A stretch of DNA of 64,000 nucleotides from Brevundimonas sp. (GCF_030682035.1 NZ_JAUXQZ010000002.1:109327-173326); one strand, 5' to 3'; positions 9,442-17,636 are shown, numbered from the stretch's first letter. Made by a program: numbers and translations. Notes: a model not told the origin generated them from the sequence alone.

Positions 9442-9612
9442 ATGGCTGAGGATACGGGCGAGCGCGAAGCGCCGACGGAGGACGATCCGGTCGCGGTGTT
9501 CCATGAGTGGGCGAGCGAGGCCGACCAGCGCGCTTGGGGCGAGCTTACAGCAAGCAGGGCCCTTCGTCGCCCAGTCACTCGCAGTTCGCAGGCTCCCCGT
9601 AGCGGTCGATGA
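9442..9612 (+). pseudogene. Short ORF after parE, possibly a gene remnant
   Basis: This 56-codon frame begins 8 bases after the parE stop. Its first 35 codons read as an acidic, gene-like segment (DPVAVFHEWASEADQRAWGE), after which the frame becomes arginine-rich and runs into the end of the convergent histidine phosphatase gene (overlap 9575-9612). That change suggests either a short gene whose stop was lost or the 5' stub of a longer gene replaced by the phosphatase gene. I cannot name the family, and a chance ORF is also possible. Confidence 0.3.
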
Positions 9613-10108
9613 CGGCGGTCGTGTGATCGCCATTGAGAACGAGCACAGTCATCCGGTCGTACTCGCAGTCCGGCATGTCGGCGGCATCCCGGTAGCCGAG
9701 GGCGCGGGCGATCAGGGGCACGGTGTTGCTGTGGCCGACGATGAGGATGATGGCGTCCGGAGATTGCTCGCGGACCAGGCCGGCGATCATCTGGACATGT
9801 TCCGGGACCGTCCGGCCCTCGAAGGGCGTAATGACCAAGTCCGGGCGGCGGCCGTTGGCGCGGACGTAGAGAAGAGGCTGAGCCGTCAGTCCCGTTCTCT
9901 GCGGCGGGGTGCGCATGATCATGGTCGGCGGCCGATCCGCCAGCAGGGCCGCAAGCGCCTCCGCCCTCGCCTGCCCCGCCTCGGAAAGCGCCGGATCGGC
10001 GCTGGCGTCGGCCTTTTCCGCATGGCGGACCAGGACGACGGTCTGGGCCATGGCCGAGCCGGCGGTCAGGATCGACAGCAGGCTCGTGAGCAGGAGGCGT
10101 TTCGTGAT
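9575..10108 (-). CDS. Secreted histidine phosphatase (phosphoglycerate mutase-like)
   Basis: About 177 residues: a signal peptide (KRLLLTSLLSILTAGSAMAQ) and then the histidine phosphatase core. The catalytic motif is VVLVRHAEK, with the second histidine in ILIVGHSNTVP; this pair and the conserved arginines define the fold. The substrate is unknown. The start is odd: between the upstream gene's stop (10161) and the signal peptide there is no in-frame ATG, GTG or TTG. The best candidate is ATC at 10108, preceded by GGGGG about 6 bases upstream; otherwise translation would have to begin inside the upstream glycosyltransferase gene. Function confidence is high, start confidence low. Confidence 0.8.
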   Translation of the reverse strand: MTKRLLLTSLLSILTAGSAMAQTVVLVRHAEKADASADPALSEAGQARAEALAALLADRPPTMIMRTPPQRTGLTAQPLLYVRANGRRPDLVITPFEGRTVPEHVQMIAGLVREQSPDAIILIVGHSNTVPLIARALGYRDAADMPDCEYDRMTVLVLNGDHTTAVIDRYGEPANCE

Positions 10109-10160
10109 CTCAAACCCCCGTTTTGGGCAGACAAGCGAGCGGCGCGGCGGCTGTCGAGCG

Positions 10161-11510
10161 TCAGTGCGTCTTGACCTCGCCCGGCCGGGCGAAGGCGGGC
10201 TCGCCGCTGACCTCGGCGTAGACAGAGCTGAGATCCTCGAAAACCCGGTTCCAGGCGAAGCGCTCGACCGTGCGAGCGCGCGCGGCGACACCCAAGGCCT
10301 CGATGTCGCGAGCGAACAGGGCCTCGATGGCCGCCGCATAGTGGCGGGGGTCGGCGCTCTTCGCCAATTGCCCCACGGTGTCGTCGACTGTCTCCTTCAC
10401 CCCCCCGGCGTTCACCCCGACGACCGGGCGGCCGCAAGCCATGGCCTCCAGCACGATCAGGCCGAACGGCTCCTTGTCATTGGCGTGGACGAAGGCGTCG
10501 CAGCTGGCGATGATTTTCGCGACGGCCTTGGGGTTGGCCTCGTACGGCAGGGAGATGACCCGTTCCTCGGCCGGCATTCCCTGTCCGGCCCCGACGAGCA
10601 CCAGATGGTAGGGATCGCCGAGGGCCTGAACGGCCTGGATCAGGACGTCGATGTTCTTTTCCCGGGCCGGACGGCCGGCGAAGCAGAGCAGCCGGGCCGA
10701 AGCGGGCAGGCCCAGCTTCTTTAGCAGCCAGTCGCGGTCGCCACGATCAGGGCGGAAGGTGTCGATCTCGACCCCCAGCGGCCGGATGACGATGTTTCCG
10801 ACCCCGGCCTCTTCCAGCCGGCGGGCGATGTAGCGGCTGGGCGAGATGACCCGGTCGAACTGGCCGAACAGACGGGCCCAGCGCTTCTCGACCGGCTTCT
10901 TGGCCCATTCACCGAAATGCAGGGCGGCGAGGCCGGCGGGGTCGGAGTGACAGAAGCCGACGACCGGGCAGCCGGCGCGCTGGCCGGCCTCGAGGGCCCC
11001 CTGCCCCGGCGTGTAGGGATCACCGGCCTCGATGATCGCCGGATTGAGCGAGGCGACCCAAGCCGCCCAGCGGCTGACCGAGGTCGGCCAGCGGTAGCCG
11101 TCGCCGAACGGCAGCTTGGTCGCGTGCAACTGGACGATGCCGTCGTCGCCGGCCTTGTGGTGGGCGCCGGGCACGACCAACGAATGGGCGACATCAGGAC
11201 GCTCGGCCTCCAGCCAGGCCTTCTTGGACAGGAGGTAGCGTTTCACCCCGCCCGAACGCGGCGCATAGAGCATGGTGGTGTCGATCAGCCGGGGCCGACC
11301 GTCGTCGCCGGCGGCCTTGGTCGCGGCCAGGGTCTCGGAGACCTCCTCATCCCAGCCGGGGAACAGGCGCAGCTCGCCTTCCTGAACCTCGAGCCCGGCG
11401 AGGCTCATGAGCTCCCGCTCGGTGGCGCTGATACTGGACGCGCCGACGCGCCGGACCCGTCTCTGGATGCGACGGGCCTTGCGGACCCTGGACATATGCG
11501 ACTTCACCAT
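10161..11510 (-). CDS. Glycosyltransferase family 4 protein
   Basis: A 449-residue GT-B glycosyltransferase that would move a sugar from a nucleotide donor to a lipid or glycan acceptor at the cytoplasmic membrane. The N-terminal acceptor domain begins near residue 75 (TTMLYAPRSGGVKRYLLSKK). The donor domain has FAGRPAREKNIDVLIQAV, then SLPYEANPKAVAKIIASCDAFVHAND, then the EX7E-type block EPFGLIVLEAMACGRPVVG, which binds the nucleotide sugar. A basic N-terminus (VRKARRIQRRVRRVG) may contact membrane. ATG 11510 is chosen; ATG 11495 is an alternative. The acceptor is unknown. Confidence 0.88.
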   Translation of the reverse strand: MVKSHMSRVRKARRIQRRVRRVGASSISATERELMSLAGLEVQEGELRLFPGWDEEVSETLAATKAAGDDGRPRLIDTTMLYAPRSGGVKRYLLSKKAWLEAERPDVAHSLVVPGAHHKAGDDGIVQLHATKLPFGDGYRWPTSVSRWAAWVASLNPAIIEAGDPYTPGQGALEAGQRAGCPVVGFCHSDPAGLAALHFGEWAKKPVEKRWARLFGQFDRVISPSRYIARRLEEAGVGNIVIRPLGVEIDTFRPDRGDRDWLLKKLGLPASARLLCFAGRPAREKNIDVLIQAVQALGDPYHLVLVGAGQGMPAEERVISLPYEANPKAVAKIIASCDAFVHANDKEPFGLIVLEAMACGRPVVGVNAGGVKETVDDTVGQLAKSADPRHYAAAIEALFARDIEALGVAARARTVERFAWNRVFEDLSSVYAEVSGEPAFARPGEVKTH

Positions 11511-11541
11511 GCGCGGCCCGTAACGCCGACGACGGCGAAGC

Positions 11542-11724
11542 TCAAGCGCTGTCCGTCGGCGGAGTGTCTTGCGAGGGCGAAATCCCGCGTCGGGCGAGGG
11601 CTTCGCGCAGCAGACATTCGACCTGGGCATTGACCGAGCGCAGCTCGGCGGCGGCCAATCGCTCGACCGCCGCCATCACCCCGGACGAAGCGCGCATCAG
11701 GAAGGGCTTTCTGAGCCTGGCCAT
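11542..11724 (-). CDS. Arc/CopG-type ribbon-helix-helix DNA-binding protein
   Basis: A 60-residue protein with a compact RHH fold: beta strand RKPFLMRASSGVMAAVERLA, turn and helix LRSVNAQVECLLREALARRG, then a disordered tail. The RSVNAQ(V/I)E.LLREAL block is the Arc-repressor signature, and such proteins usually bind operators as dimers of dimers and repress their own operon. It starts 3 bases after the stop of the 47-codon upstream gene, which looks like a collapsed SPFH gene. From memory, alphaproteobacteria often have an SPFH (band 7) gene immediately followed by such an RHH gene; that pairing is the context here. Confidence 0.8.
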   Translation of the reverse strand: MARLRKPFLMRASSGVMAAVERLAAAELRSVNAQVECLLREALARRGISPSQDTPPTDSA

Positions 11725-11727
11725 GCC

Positions 11728-11871
11728 TCAGCCGTACAGGGCGCCGGTGTTGATCACGGGCCGGGCTTGACGATCAGCGCACAGAACCCCCAGCAGTCTG
11801 ATCAGCAGGATCAGGATGCCGTTCGCTGTGCTGGCGGGGCGTTCCGTGGATCGTGAGTGTTCGTGCGCCAT
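11728..11871 (-). pseudogene. Internally deleted SPFH (band 7) gene remnant, 47 codons
   Basis: Starting at ATG 11871 with GGGAGGG 5 bases upstream, the frame reads a polar leader (AHEHSRSTERPASTANG), a hydrophobic stretch (ILILLIRLLGVL), then CADRQARPVINTGALYG and stop. The leader and first hydrophobic residues resemble the N-terminus of alphaproteobacterial SPFH proteins. The end resembles their C-terminus, which as I remember it finishes in a V(L/V)..D..A.PV.NTG.LY pattern. A full gene encodes about 280-330 residues, so the middle has been lost while frame, stop and the downstream RHH gene remain. This reading is pattern recognition, not an alignment; a genuine small membrane peptide is the alternative. 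Confidence 0.5.
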
Positions 11872-11896
11872 CGTTCCCTCCCAAAATCGATATGAT

Positions 11897-11908
11897 AATG
11901 ATATCATT
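11897..11908. promoter_or_regulatory. AT-rich perfect palindrome, probable RHH operator/promoter
   Basis: AATGATATCATT is a perfect 12-bp palindrome inside the most AT-rich stretch here (about 11886-11930), 25 bases upstream of the remnant SPFH start. Further GATAT copies flank it at 11889-11893 and 11916-11920. On the minus strand, TTGTCA (complement 11922-11927) resembles a -35 hexamer. Repeated short motifs overlapping a promoter are what an autoregulatory RHH protein would bind; binding by the adjacent RHH protein is inference. Confidence 0.5.
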
Positions 11909-11938
11909 TTGATCGCGATATTGACAATAGCCGCGCTT

Positions 11939-12001
11939 GCCGAACGCGTCCCGCCCGCGCGTTCGGCCTTGCATTCGCCTCAAATTCGAGAAACTTGAGG
12001 C
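11939..12001. promoter_or_regulatory. Two hairpins between the divergent RHH operon and the autotransporter gene
   Basis: A 10-bp GC-rich stem (11939-11948 with 11958-11967, loop 9) is followed by a 7-bp stem GCCTCAA/TTGAGGC (11977-11983 with 11995-12001). Neither has a U-tract on either strand. They lie in the divergent intergenic space, about 70-130 bases upstream of the autotransporter start, so they may be part of its leader or protein-binding palindromes. I see no recognisable riboswitch. Confidence 0.4.
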
Positions 12002-12071
12002 AGGCTGATACGGTCCCTGTTAGAGGATCGGCGGCGTCTCTGCGTGTGTCGTCCACAGGGGTTTCTACCGA

Positions 12072-15000
12072 ATGCGTATTCTACTCGCGACCGCGGTTGC
12101 GATTGCCCCCCTGATGGCAGCCACCGGCGCCATGGCCGAGGTCGTGATCACGACCGTGCGGACGACGCCGATCACGACGTCAAACGCGACCGCCACCGGC
12201 ACGGCGGACGATATCCGAATCTCCGGCGGCGGCGGCATCACCCTTGCGTCCGGGACTGCAGTCACGGTGAACTCCGACCACGACTTCACGATGGAAGGCC
12301 AGTCGTCGATCACGATGTCGCCCGCCGCCGATGGCGCCACCGCGGTACTGATCAATCCGGGGGTCACTTCCGACATCACTATCGGCTCGACAATCGCTAT
12401 CGGCGACACCATCACGACCTACCCCGACACGGACAATGACGGTGATATCGACGGACCCTGGGCCACGGGGTCGGACCGCTACGGCATCCGCTACGCGGCG
12501 GGCGCCCCGGTCACCGGGAACCTGACCGTCAGCTCCCTTGGCTCCATTGGCGTGGAGGGCAATAATTCCTACGGCATCTCCATCGAGTCCGGCCTGATCG
12601 GCAATATCCAATCCCAAGGCGCCATCCGGGTTTTCGGCGACAACTCCGTCGCCATCCGGACCCAGGGACCCGTCACCGGCAATATCATGCTGCTGGGGTC
12701 GGTGACCGCGCGCGGCATGAACACCTCCGCCATCTCGATCGGCGGCGATGTCGGCGGACGGCTGACACTGCAGGGCGATATCAGCGCCACAGGCTATCGC
12801 TACACCAGCGCCGGCAACGCCGCCTTCGAAGCAAAGCTCGAAGCCGAGGACAAGCTGCAGGGCGGACCCGCCGTCATCATCGCCGGCAACGTCGCCGGCG
12901 GCGTGGTGGTCGATCGCCCGCCTGTCGATACCAGCCCGACCAACCCGGACGAGGACGGAGACGGGATCGCGGATGGATCCGAAAGCACCGGCGCCATCAA
13001 CAGTTTCGGTGCCGCGCCGGCGATCCTCGTGGGCTCGACGACACAGTCCATCACACTCGGCGTGGTCGGGACGGACGATAACGCCTTCGGCTTCATCAAC
13101 CGCGGCACGATCACGGGTCAGGGCATCTACGCGGGTATCGCCGCGAATGCCGTGGTGTTCGGCGGCAATCCCGGCCAGACCGTGACCATCAGCAGCGGCG
13201 TCCGCAACCAGGGGACCGTCACCGCCTTGGCCAGCGGGGCCAGCGCCACAGCCTTCCGCTTCGGCACGGGCGCCAGCACGCCCCAGCTCTACAACACCGG
13301 CGCCATCACCGGCGGCGTCGCCAGCGAAGTCGCCGCCAATGCGGTCGCCATCCAGATTGACGCGGGTGCCTCGCTGCCCAGCATCAACAACAACGGCTCG
13401 ATCCTGGCCTCCGCCGGGGGCGGCGCCGCCACTGTCACCGCAATCAACGATCTCAGCGGCACGCTGACCTCGATCACCAACACCCGCTCACTCCAGACGA
13501 TACTGAACCCGAACCAGGCCGGCGATCCCGTCAGGGGGACAACGACGGCCATTAATGTCCGCGCCAACACCACGGGCGTCACGGTCTTGCAAACCGGCAT
13601 AGTGGGCCCGCCCACGGCTCTGGATCCCGACACCGACGGCGACGGCGTGCCAGACAGCTTCGAACCGATCCTTGTCGGCGACATCCTGTTGGGTTCCGGC
13701 GCCGATACCGTGGATATCCGCAACGGTCTCGTCTTGGGCGACATCGACTTCGGCGCCGGGGCCGACAGCCTGTCGATCACCGGCGGCGCCATCGTACGGA
13801 GCGCCCTGTCCGATATCGGCGGCGACCTGACGATCAACGTGGCCAATGGCACCCTGGACGCCCGGAATACCGCCCCGCTGAACGTCACCAGCCTGAACGT
13901 CGGCGCCGCCGGCGACCTGATCTTCACCATCGACCCGGCGAACAGCGCTTCGGGCGGATTCAATGTCGCCGGAACCGCCACCCTGGCCGACGGCGCCGGT
14001 CTGGGCGTCCGCTTCACCTCCCTGCTGGCGGCTCCGCAGCGTTTCACCCTGATCGATGCGACGACGCTGAATTTGGGCGCCATCGACTTCGGTTCCACCG
14101 CGCAAAATTCGCCCTACCTCTACCTCGTCTCCGCCGGAGCCGATGTGCCGGCGGGCGAGGTCTTCGTCGATGTGCGCCGACGCACTGCGGCTGAGGCCGA
14201 CCTGATCGCCGTCGAGGCGGCCATGTTCGAGTCCTTCTATTCCGCCCTGGGCGGCGCGGCGGATGTCCGCAACGCTTTCCTGGCCCAGACCGGGCGCGAG
14301 GGCTTCATCAACCTGTATGAGCAGCTGCTGCCGGACCATGCCGGGGGTCCCCTGCTCTCGCTGTCCTCCGGCACCGACGCGGTGACGCGGGCGCTGACGG
14401 GCCGCAACGCCTCGGCGGCGCCCGGCGAAACCAGCGCCTGGGTGCAGGAAATCAATTTCTACGCCGACAAGGACAAGACCGACACCTACGGCTTCCGCTC
14501 GGAAGGCTTCGGTGTCGCCGGCGGCATCGAGCGCGGCACGGGCCTCGGCGCCGTGGGCGTCAGCGCCGCCTTCACCTCGTCCGACCTCAAGGACCCCGAG
14601 TCCGAGGCCGAGGAGGTGCTGTCGGCCAGTCTGCTGGAGTTGGGCCTCTACTGGCGCGCCCAGGGCCAGTACTGGACGACCTGGGCACGGGGCGCGGCGG
14701 GCTATGCGACCTTCGCGTCCAAACGCCGTTTCGTCGGCGCGGGCCTGAACCTCGCCAATACATCCGACTGGAACGGCTTCACCCTCGCGGCGGCCGGCGG
14801 CGTCTCCTACGAGCGCAACTACGGTCGCTTCAGCATTCGGCCCGAGGCCTATGCCGAGTTCTTCTCGCTGAGTGAGGACGGCCACGTCGAGACCGGCGGC
14901 GGCGACGGCTTCGATCTCGAGATAGGCGACCGCAACGGACACCTGTTCTCGGCCACGGCGGCCGTCAACCTCGGCATGTCGATGGGCGAGAACAGCTGGC

Positions 15001-15251
15001 TGCGTCCGGAACTTCGCGTCGGCTGGCGACAGAATATCTCGGTCGATCCGGGCGAGACCATCGCCCGCTTCCGCTCGGGCGGTCCGGACTTCACCCTCAA
15101 CGGCGGCTCCATCGAAGGCGGCGGACCGATCGTCGGGTTCCGGCTGAACATCGGCAATGAATTGGGCATGCTGTCCATCAACGCCGACGCCGAGATGATT
15201 GAGGACTATATCCGCTACATGTTGTTCCTGCGAGCGAGCTTCCGGTTCTAG
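12072..15251 (+). CDS. Autotransporter (type Va) with beta-helical passenger
   Basis: A 1059-residue surface protein. A signal peptide covers residues 1-22 (ends GAMAE). The passenger, about 23-700, is rich in Gly, Thr, Asn and Ser with repeated GxIxxxG and NxGxI turns typical of a right-handed beta-helix. The C-terminal translocator, about 790-1059, starts near SAWVQEINFY, has alternating hydrophobic strands (GFGVAGGIERGTGLGAVGVS) and ends LFLRASFRF with the terminal Phe needed for BamA recognition. Three Asp-rich loops, DTDNDGDID (near 119), DEDGDGIAD (near 292) and DTDGDGVPD (near 519), look like calcium-binding insertions. No protease triad is evident, so an adhesin or structural surface role is likeliest. 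Confidence 0.92.
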   Translation: MRILLATAVAIAPLMAATGAMAEVVITTVRTTPITTSNATATGTADDIRISGGGGITLASGTAVTVNSDHDFTMEGQSSITMSPAADGATAVLINPGVTSDITIGSTIAIGDTITTYPDTDNDGDIDGPWATGSDRYGIRYAAGAPVTGNLTVSSLGSIGVEGNNSYGISIESGLIGNIQSQGAIRVFGDNSVAIRTQGPVTGNIMLLGSVTARGMNTSAISIGGDVGGRLTLQGDISATGYRYTSAGNAAFEAKLEAEDKLQGGPAVIIAGNVAGGVVVDRPPVDTSPTNPDEDGDGIADGSESTGAINSFGAAPAILVGSTTQSITLGVVGTDDNAFGFINRGTITGQGIYAGIAANAVVFGGNPGQTVTISSGVRNQGTVTALASGASATAFRFGTGASTPQLYNTGAITGGVASEVAANAVAIQIDAGASLPSINNNGSILASAGGGAATVTAINDLSGTLTSITNTRSLQTILNPNQAGDPVRGTTTAINVRANTTGVTVLQTGIVGPPTALDPDTDGDGVPDSFEPILVGDILLGSGADTVDIRNGLVLGDIDFGAGADSLSITGGAIVRSALSDIGGDLTINVANGTLDARNTAPLNVTSLNVGAAGDLIFTIDPANSASGGFNVAGTATLADGAGLGVRFTSLLAAPQRFTLIDATTLNLGAIDFGSTAQNSPYLYLVSAGADVPAGEVFVDVRRRTAAEADLIAVEAAMFESFYSALGGAADVRNAFLAQTGREGFINLYEQLLPDHAGGPLLSLSSGTDAVTRALTGRNASAAPGETSAWVQEINFYADKDKTDTYGFRSEGFGVAGGIERGTGLGAVGVSAAFTSSDLKDPESEAEEVLSASLLELGLYWRAQGQYWTTWARGAAGYATFASKRRFVGAGLNLANTSDWNGFTLAAAGGVSYERNYGRFSIRPEAYAEFFSLSEDGHVETGGGDGFDLEIGDRNGHLFSATAAVNLGMSMGENSWLRPELRVGWRQNISVDPGETIARFRSGGPDFTLNGGSIEGGGPIVGFRLNIGNELGMLSINADAEMIEDYIRYMLFLRASFRF

Positions 15252-15258
15252 GGTACAG

Positions 15259-15274
15259 GAAACCTGCGGGTTTC
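15259..15274 (+). terminator. Weak hairpin after the autotransporter gene
   Basis: GAAACC/GGTTTC with a TGCG loop lies 8 bases after the autotransporter stop and 9 bases before tRNA-Val. There is no T-run, so it is at best a weak intrinsic terminator. Confidence 0.3.
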
Positions 15275-15282
15275 ACGCGGAC

Positions 15283-15359
15283 GGGCGGCTAGCTCAGCTG
15301 GTCAGAGCACCTCGTTTACACCGAGGGGGTCGGGGGTTCGAACCCCTCGCCGCCCACCA
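15283..15359 (+). tRNA. tRNA-Val (anticodon TAC)
   Basis: The full cloverleaf is readable: acceptor GGGCGGC pairs with GCCGCCC, the D arm carries AGCTCAGCTGGTCAGAG, the anticodon stem CCTCG/CGAGG encloses loop TTTACAC with anticodon TAC, and the T arm has GGTTCGA. The terminal CCA (15357-15359) is genome-encoded. It lies between the autotransporter and a small lipoprotein gene. Confidence 0.97.
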
Positions 15360-15447
15360 GCCATCCGCCGCCCCGGTTCCGCCCGGTCCGCCGGTCAGAC
15401 TGCGTTCACCATTGCCGGGTAACCCTGTCCCATCGGGAGAAGGCGTC

Positions 15448-15720
15448 ATGATCAAGACCATCAAGACCGGCGGGAGCATCCTCGCTGTCGTCGGCGCGAG
15501 CCTGCTGCTGCAAGGCTGTATCGTGGGCGCCGTCGTGGGCACGGCCGGCGCGATCGTGGGTGGAGCGGCCCAGGCCACCGGCGCCGTGGTAGGCGCGGGC
15601 GTCGACGCAGTCACGACCTCAGACGAAGAGACCAAGGCCAGACGCGAACGCGAGCAGCGGGCCGAAGAGCGCGAACAACGCCGTTGCGAACAGCGCCGAA
15701 GCCAAGGCCGCGACTGCTGA
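15448..15720 (+). CDS. Small lipoprotein with glycine-zipper segment
   Basis: A 90-residue protein starting at ATG 15448 behind GGAGAAGG. The signal peptide ends in the lipobox LLLQGC (Cys about 23). It is followed by a Gly/Ala/Val-rich stretch (IVGAVVGTAGAIVGGAAQ), a membrane-associating glycine-zipper pattern, and a highly charged Arg/Glu-rich C-terminus with two further cysteines. No family or function is recognised. It ends 1 base before the convergent stop of queD. Confidence 0.75.
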   Translation: MIKTIKTGGSILAVVGASLLLQGCIVGAVVGTAGAIVGGAAQATGAVVGAGVDAVTTSDEETKARREREQRAEEREQRRCEQRRSQGRDC

Positions 15721-15721
15721 T

Positions 15722-16087
15722 CTAAAGCGTCAGCACGCAGCGTTCGTGGATCGTAGGGCGCGAGACCATGATCCGGCTCAGACCCGGCCATTCGGGCTTG
15801 AGGCGCTCGGCGAACCACAGGCACAGATGTTCCAGTGTCGGTAGTTCCAGGCCAGGCTTTTCATTGAGCAGGCCATGATCCAGCTCCTCAGCCGCCGCCT
15901 TCAGCGCGCGGTCGAGGGCGCCGAGATCCGCGACCCAGCCATGCCCGTCCAGCGCCTCGCCACGCACCGTGGCCTCAACCGAGAAGGAATGGCCGTGCAT
16001 CCGGCGATAGGGACTGCCGTCCGGCTCGTTCGGGAAATGGTGGGCCGCGTCGAAGGTGGCCGCCTTGGTGATCTCGAAAACGCTCAT
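15722..16087 (-). CDS. queD: QueD-like 6-carboxytetrahydropterin synthase (no canonical Cys)
   Basis: A 121-residue PTPS-fold protein, last of queC-queE-queD; its ATG overlaps the queE stop. QueD converts 7,8-dihydroneopterin triphosphate to 6-carboxy-tetrahydropterin in queuosine precursor synthesis. The zinc histidines are visible (FDAAHH at about 12-17, and H31/H33 in MHGHSF), and the end PTIHERC keeps the family Glu. However the catalytic cysteine of the CxxxHGH motif is replaced: the sequence reads Y27-RRM-HGH. E. coli QueD has Cys27 there. Either this is a lineage variant using another residue, or it has reduced or altered activity. Operon position still supports the queuosine role. Confidence 0.8.
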   Translation of the reverse strand: MSVFEITKAATFDAAHHFPNEPDGSPYRRMHGHSFSVEATVRGEALDGHGWVADLGALDRALKAAAEELDHGLLNEKPGLELPTLEHLCLWFAERLKPEWPGLSRIMVSRPTIHERCVLTL

Positions 16088-16719
16088 CTTACGCCGATGT
16101 ATTTGTGGGTCTGGACGCTGAGCCGCCACTTCGGGTGGGTCAGGCAATAGTCGATGGCCGCCGCCGTGTTGGCCGCCTGGTCGGGCCCGTCCATAGGTTG
16201 GAGCCAGAATCGCTCGAACGGCAGATGCTCGAACCGGTCCGGCATGGCCGTGGGCTGGGGAAAGACGAGTTTTAGTTCCTGTCCAGAGGTCTGGAGCACG
16301 GGCGCAGCAGCCTTGGGGCTGATGCAAATCCAGTCGATTCCGTCTGGCGCCGGGAGCGTGCCGTTGGATTCGACGGCGATCTCGAACCCGCGCGCGTGCA
16401 GGGCGCCGATCAGGGCGGCGTCCAGCTGCAACAAGGGCTCGCCCCCGGTGCAGACGACCAGTTTCGGATCCCCTGCCCGCCCCCGCCACATCGCCGCGAC
16501 ATGATCCGCCAGGGCGTCGGCGGTCACGAACTTGCCGCCGCCGTCGCCGTCCACGCCGACGAAATCCGTGTCGCAGAAGGTGCAGACGGCCGTCGCGCGG
16601 TCGCGCTCAAGCCCGTTCCACAGATTGCAGCCGGCGAAACGCAGGAAGACGGCGGGCCGTCCGGCCTGCCCCCCCTCGCCCTGCACCGTCAGGAAGACCT
16701 CCTTGGCTGAATAGGTCAT
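16084..16719 (-). CDS. queE: 7-carboxy-7-deazaguanine synthase
   Basis: A 211-residue radical SAM enzyme that rearranges 6-carboxy-tetrahydropterin to 7-carboxy-7-deazaguanine. The cluster motif is the expanded form C-x14-C-x2-C ([12 protein letters not shown], then VCTFCDTDF), as in many proteobacterial QueE. The N-terminal [10 protein letters not shown] and SAM-binding CTGGEPLLQ are conserved. The ATG at 16719 overlaps the queC stop, and its own stop overlaps the queD start, indicating coupled translation of queC-queE-queD. Confidence 0.95.
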   Translation of the reverse strand: MTYSAKEVFLTVQGEGGQAGRPAVFLRFAGCNLWNGLERDRATAVCTFCDTDFVGVDGDGGGKFVTADALADHVAAMWRGRAGDPKLVVCTGGEPLLQLDAALIGALHARGFEIAVESNGTLPAPDGIDWICISPKAAAPVLQTSGQELKLVFPQPTAMPDRFEHLPFERFWLQPMDGPDQAANTAAAIDYCLTHPKWRLSVQTHKYIGVR

Positions 16720-17432
16720 GCGGCTGCCCATTCGGCATGGCCCGCGGCGCGCAGTTCACAAGCCGGGCAGTCGCCGCAGCCGTAGCCCCAAGGGTGGCGA
16801 TGGGTCCGGTCGCCCCGATAGCAGGTGTGCGACGCCTCAACGATCAAATCGACCAAGGGCGCGCCGCCGATGCGCTCGGTCAGGACCCAGGTGTCGGCCT
16901 TGCTCAGGGTCATCAGCGGCGTCTCGATGACGACGGGCTTGTCCAGGCCCAGGCTGAGCGCCTTGGCCATGGCGTCGATCGTATCGCGGCGGCAGTCGGG
17001 ATACCCCGAATAGTCGGTCTCGCACATGCCCCCGACCAACGCATCCAGACCACGACGGTCGGCCAGGGCGGCGGCGCAGGTCAGAAAGACCAGGTTGCGG
17101 CCCGGCACGAAGGTGGTCGGCAGGCCGCGGGCGTCCATCTCGATGGCCCGGTTGCTGGTCAGGGCGCTGGCGGCGATGTGGCCATAGCCGGTCAGATCGA
17201 CGACGTGGTCCGGCCCCAGCCGCTCGGCCCATTGCGGCAGCACCGCCGCCATGCCGTCGCGGACCGCCAGTCGGGCCTGCATCTCCACGACGTGGCGCTG
17301 GCCATAGTCAAAGCCGACCGTCTCGACACGCGCGTACCGCTCCAGCGACCAGGCCAGGCAGGTCGCGCTGTCCTGTCCGCCCGAGAACAGGACGAGAGCC
17401 GATTTGACGGGCGTAGGCAGGGAATCGCTCAT
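16716..17432 (-). CDS. queC: 7-cyano-7-deazaguanine synthase
   Basis: A 238-residue ATP-dependent enzyme that converts 7-carboxy-7-deazaguanine to preQ0. The PP-loop is [16 protein letters not shown] near residue 14; zinc cysteines are in HTCYRG and the C-terminal [10 protein letters not shown]. It is the first gene of a tightly overlapping queC-queE-queD operon. The 204 bases upstream, shared with a divergent kinase gene, contain no recognisable preQ1 riboswitch. Confidence 0.95.
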   Translation of the reverse strand: MSDSLPTPVKSALVLFSGGQDSATCLAWSLERYARVETVGFDYGQRHVVEMQARLAVRDGMAAVLPQWAERLGPDHVVDLTGYGHIAASALTSNRAIEMDARGLPTTFVPGRNLVFLTCAAALADRRGLDALVGGMCETDYSGYPDCRRDTIDAMAKALSLGLDKPVVIETPLMTLSKADTWVLTERIGGAPLVDLIVEASHTCYRGDRTHRHPWGYGCGDCPACELRAAGHAEWAAA

Positions 17433-17636
17433 GACAAACCTGCGGTCGGCCGGTCGGCCGCGCGCATGGACAAGGGGGATGGGCCGCTGAATGGCGGGGC
17501 GGGCCTTCTACACCAGCCCCGCAAGCAGAGCAAAAGCGGCTAAAAAAACGGCTCAAAAACGGCGATTATCGCCTTAACCCTTCTGCAAACGGTTCTGATC
17601 CAATGTCCGCCGGCCCCAGTGGAGTAGCGGCCCGCC

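Noticed and set aside
11774-11983. 69-codon frame overlapping the SPFH remnant in another frame
   Set aside because: It crosses the AT-rich promoter, has no ribosome binding site and has repetitive, non-protein-like composition; the 11728-11871 frame has a strong site and a plausible sequence.
12065-15250. Antisense frames opposite the autotransporter (for example 13488-14942)
   Set aside because: They mirror the repetitive passenger codons and lack domains; the plus-strand protein has a signal peptide and a complete beta-barrel.
17433-17636. Possible preQ1 riboswitch upstream of queC
   Set aside because: I looked for a preQ1-type hairpin with an A-rich 3' tail near a ribosome binding site. 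The A/T runs here (for example AAAAAAACGG) do not form the expected pseudoknot layout.
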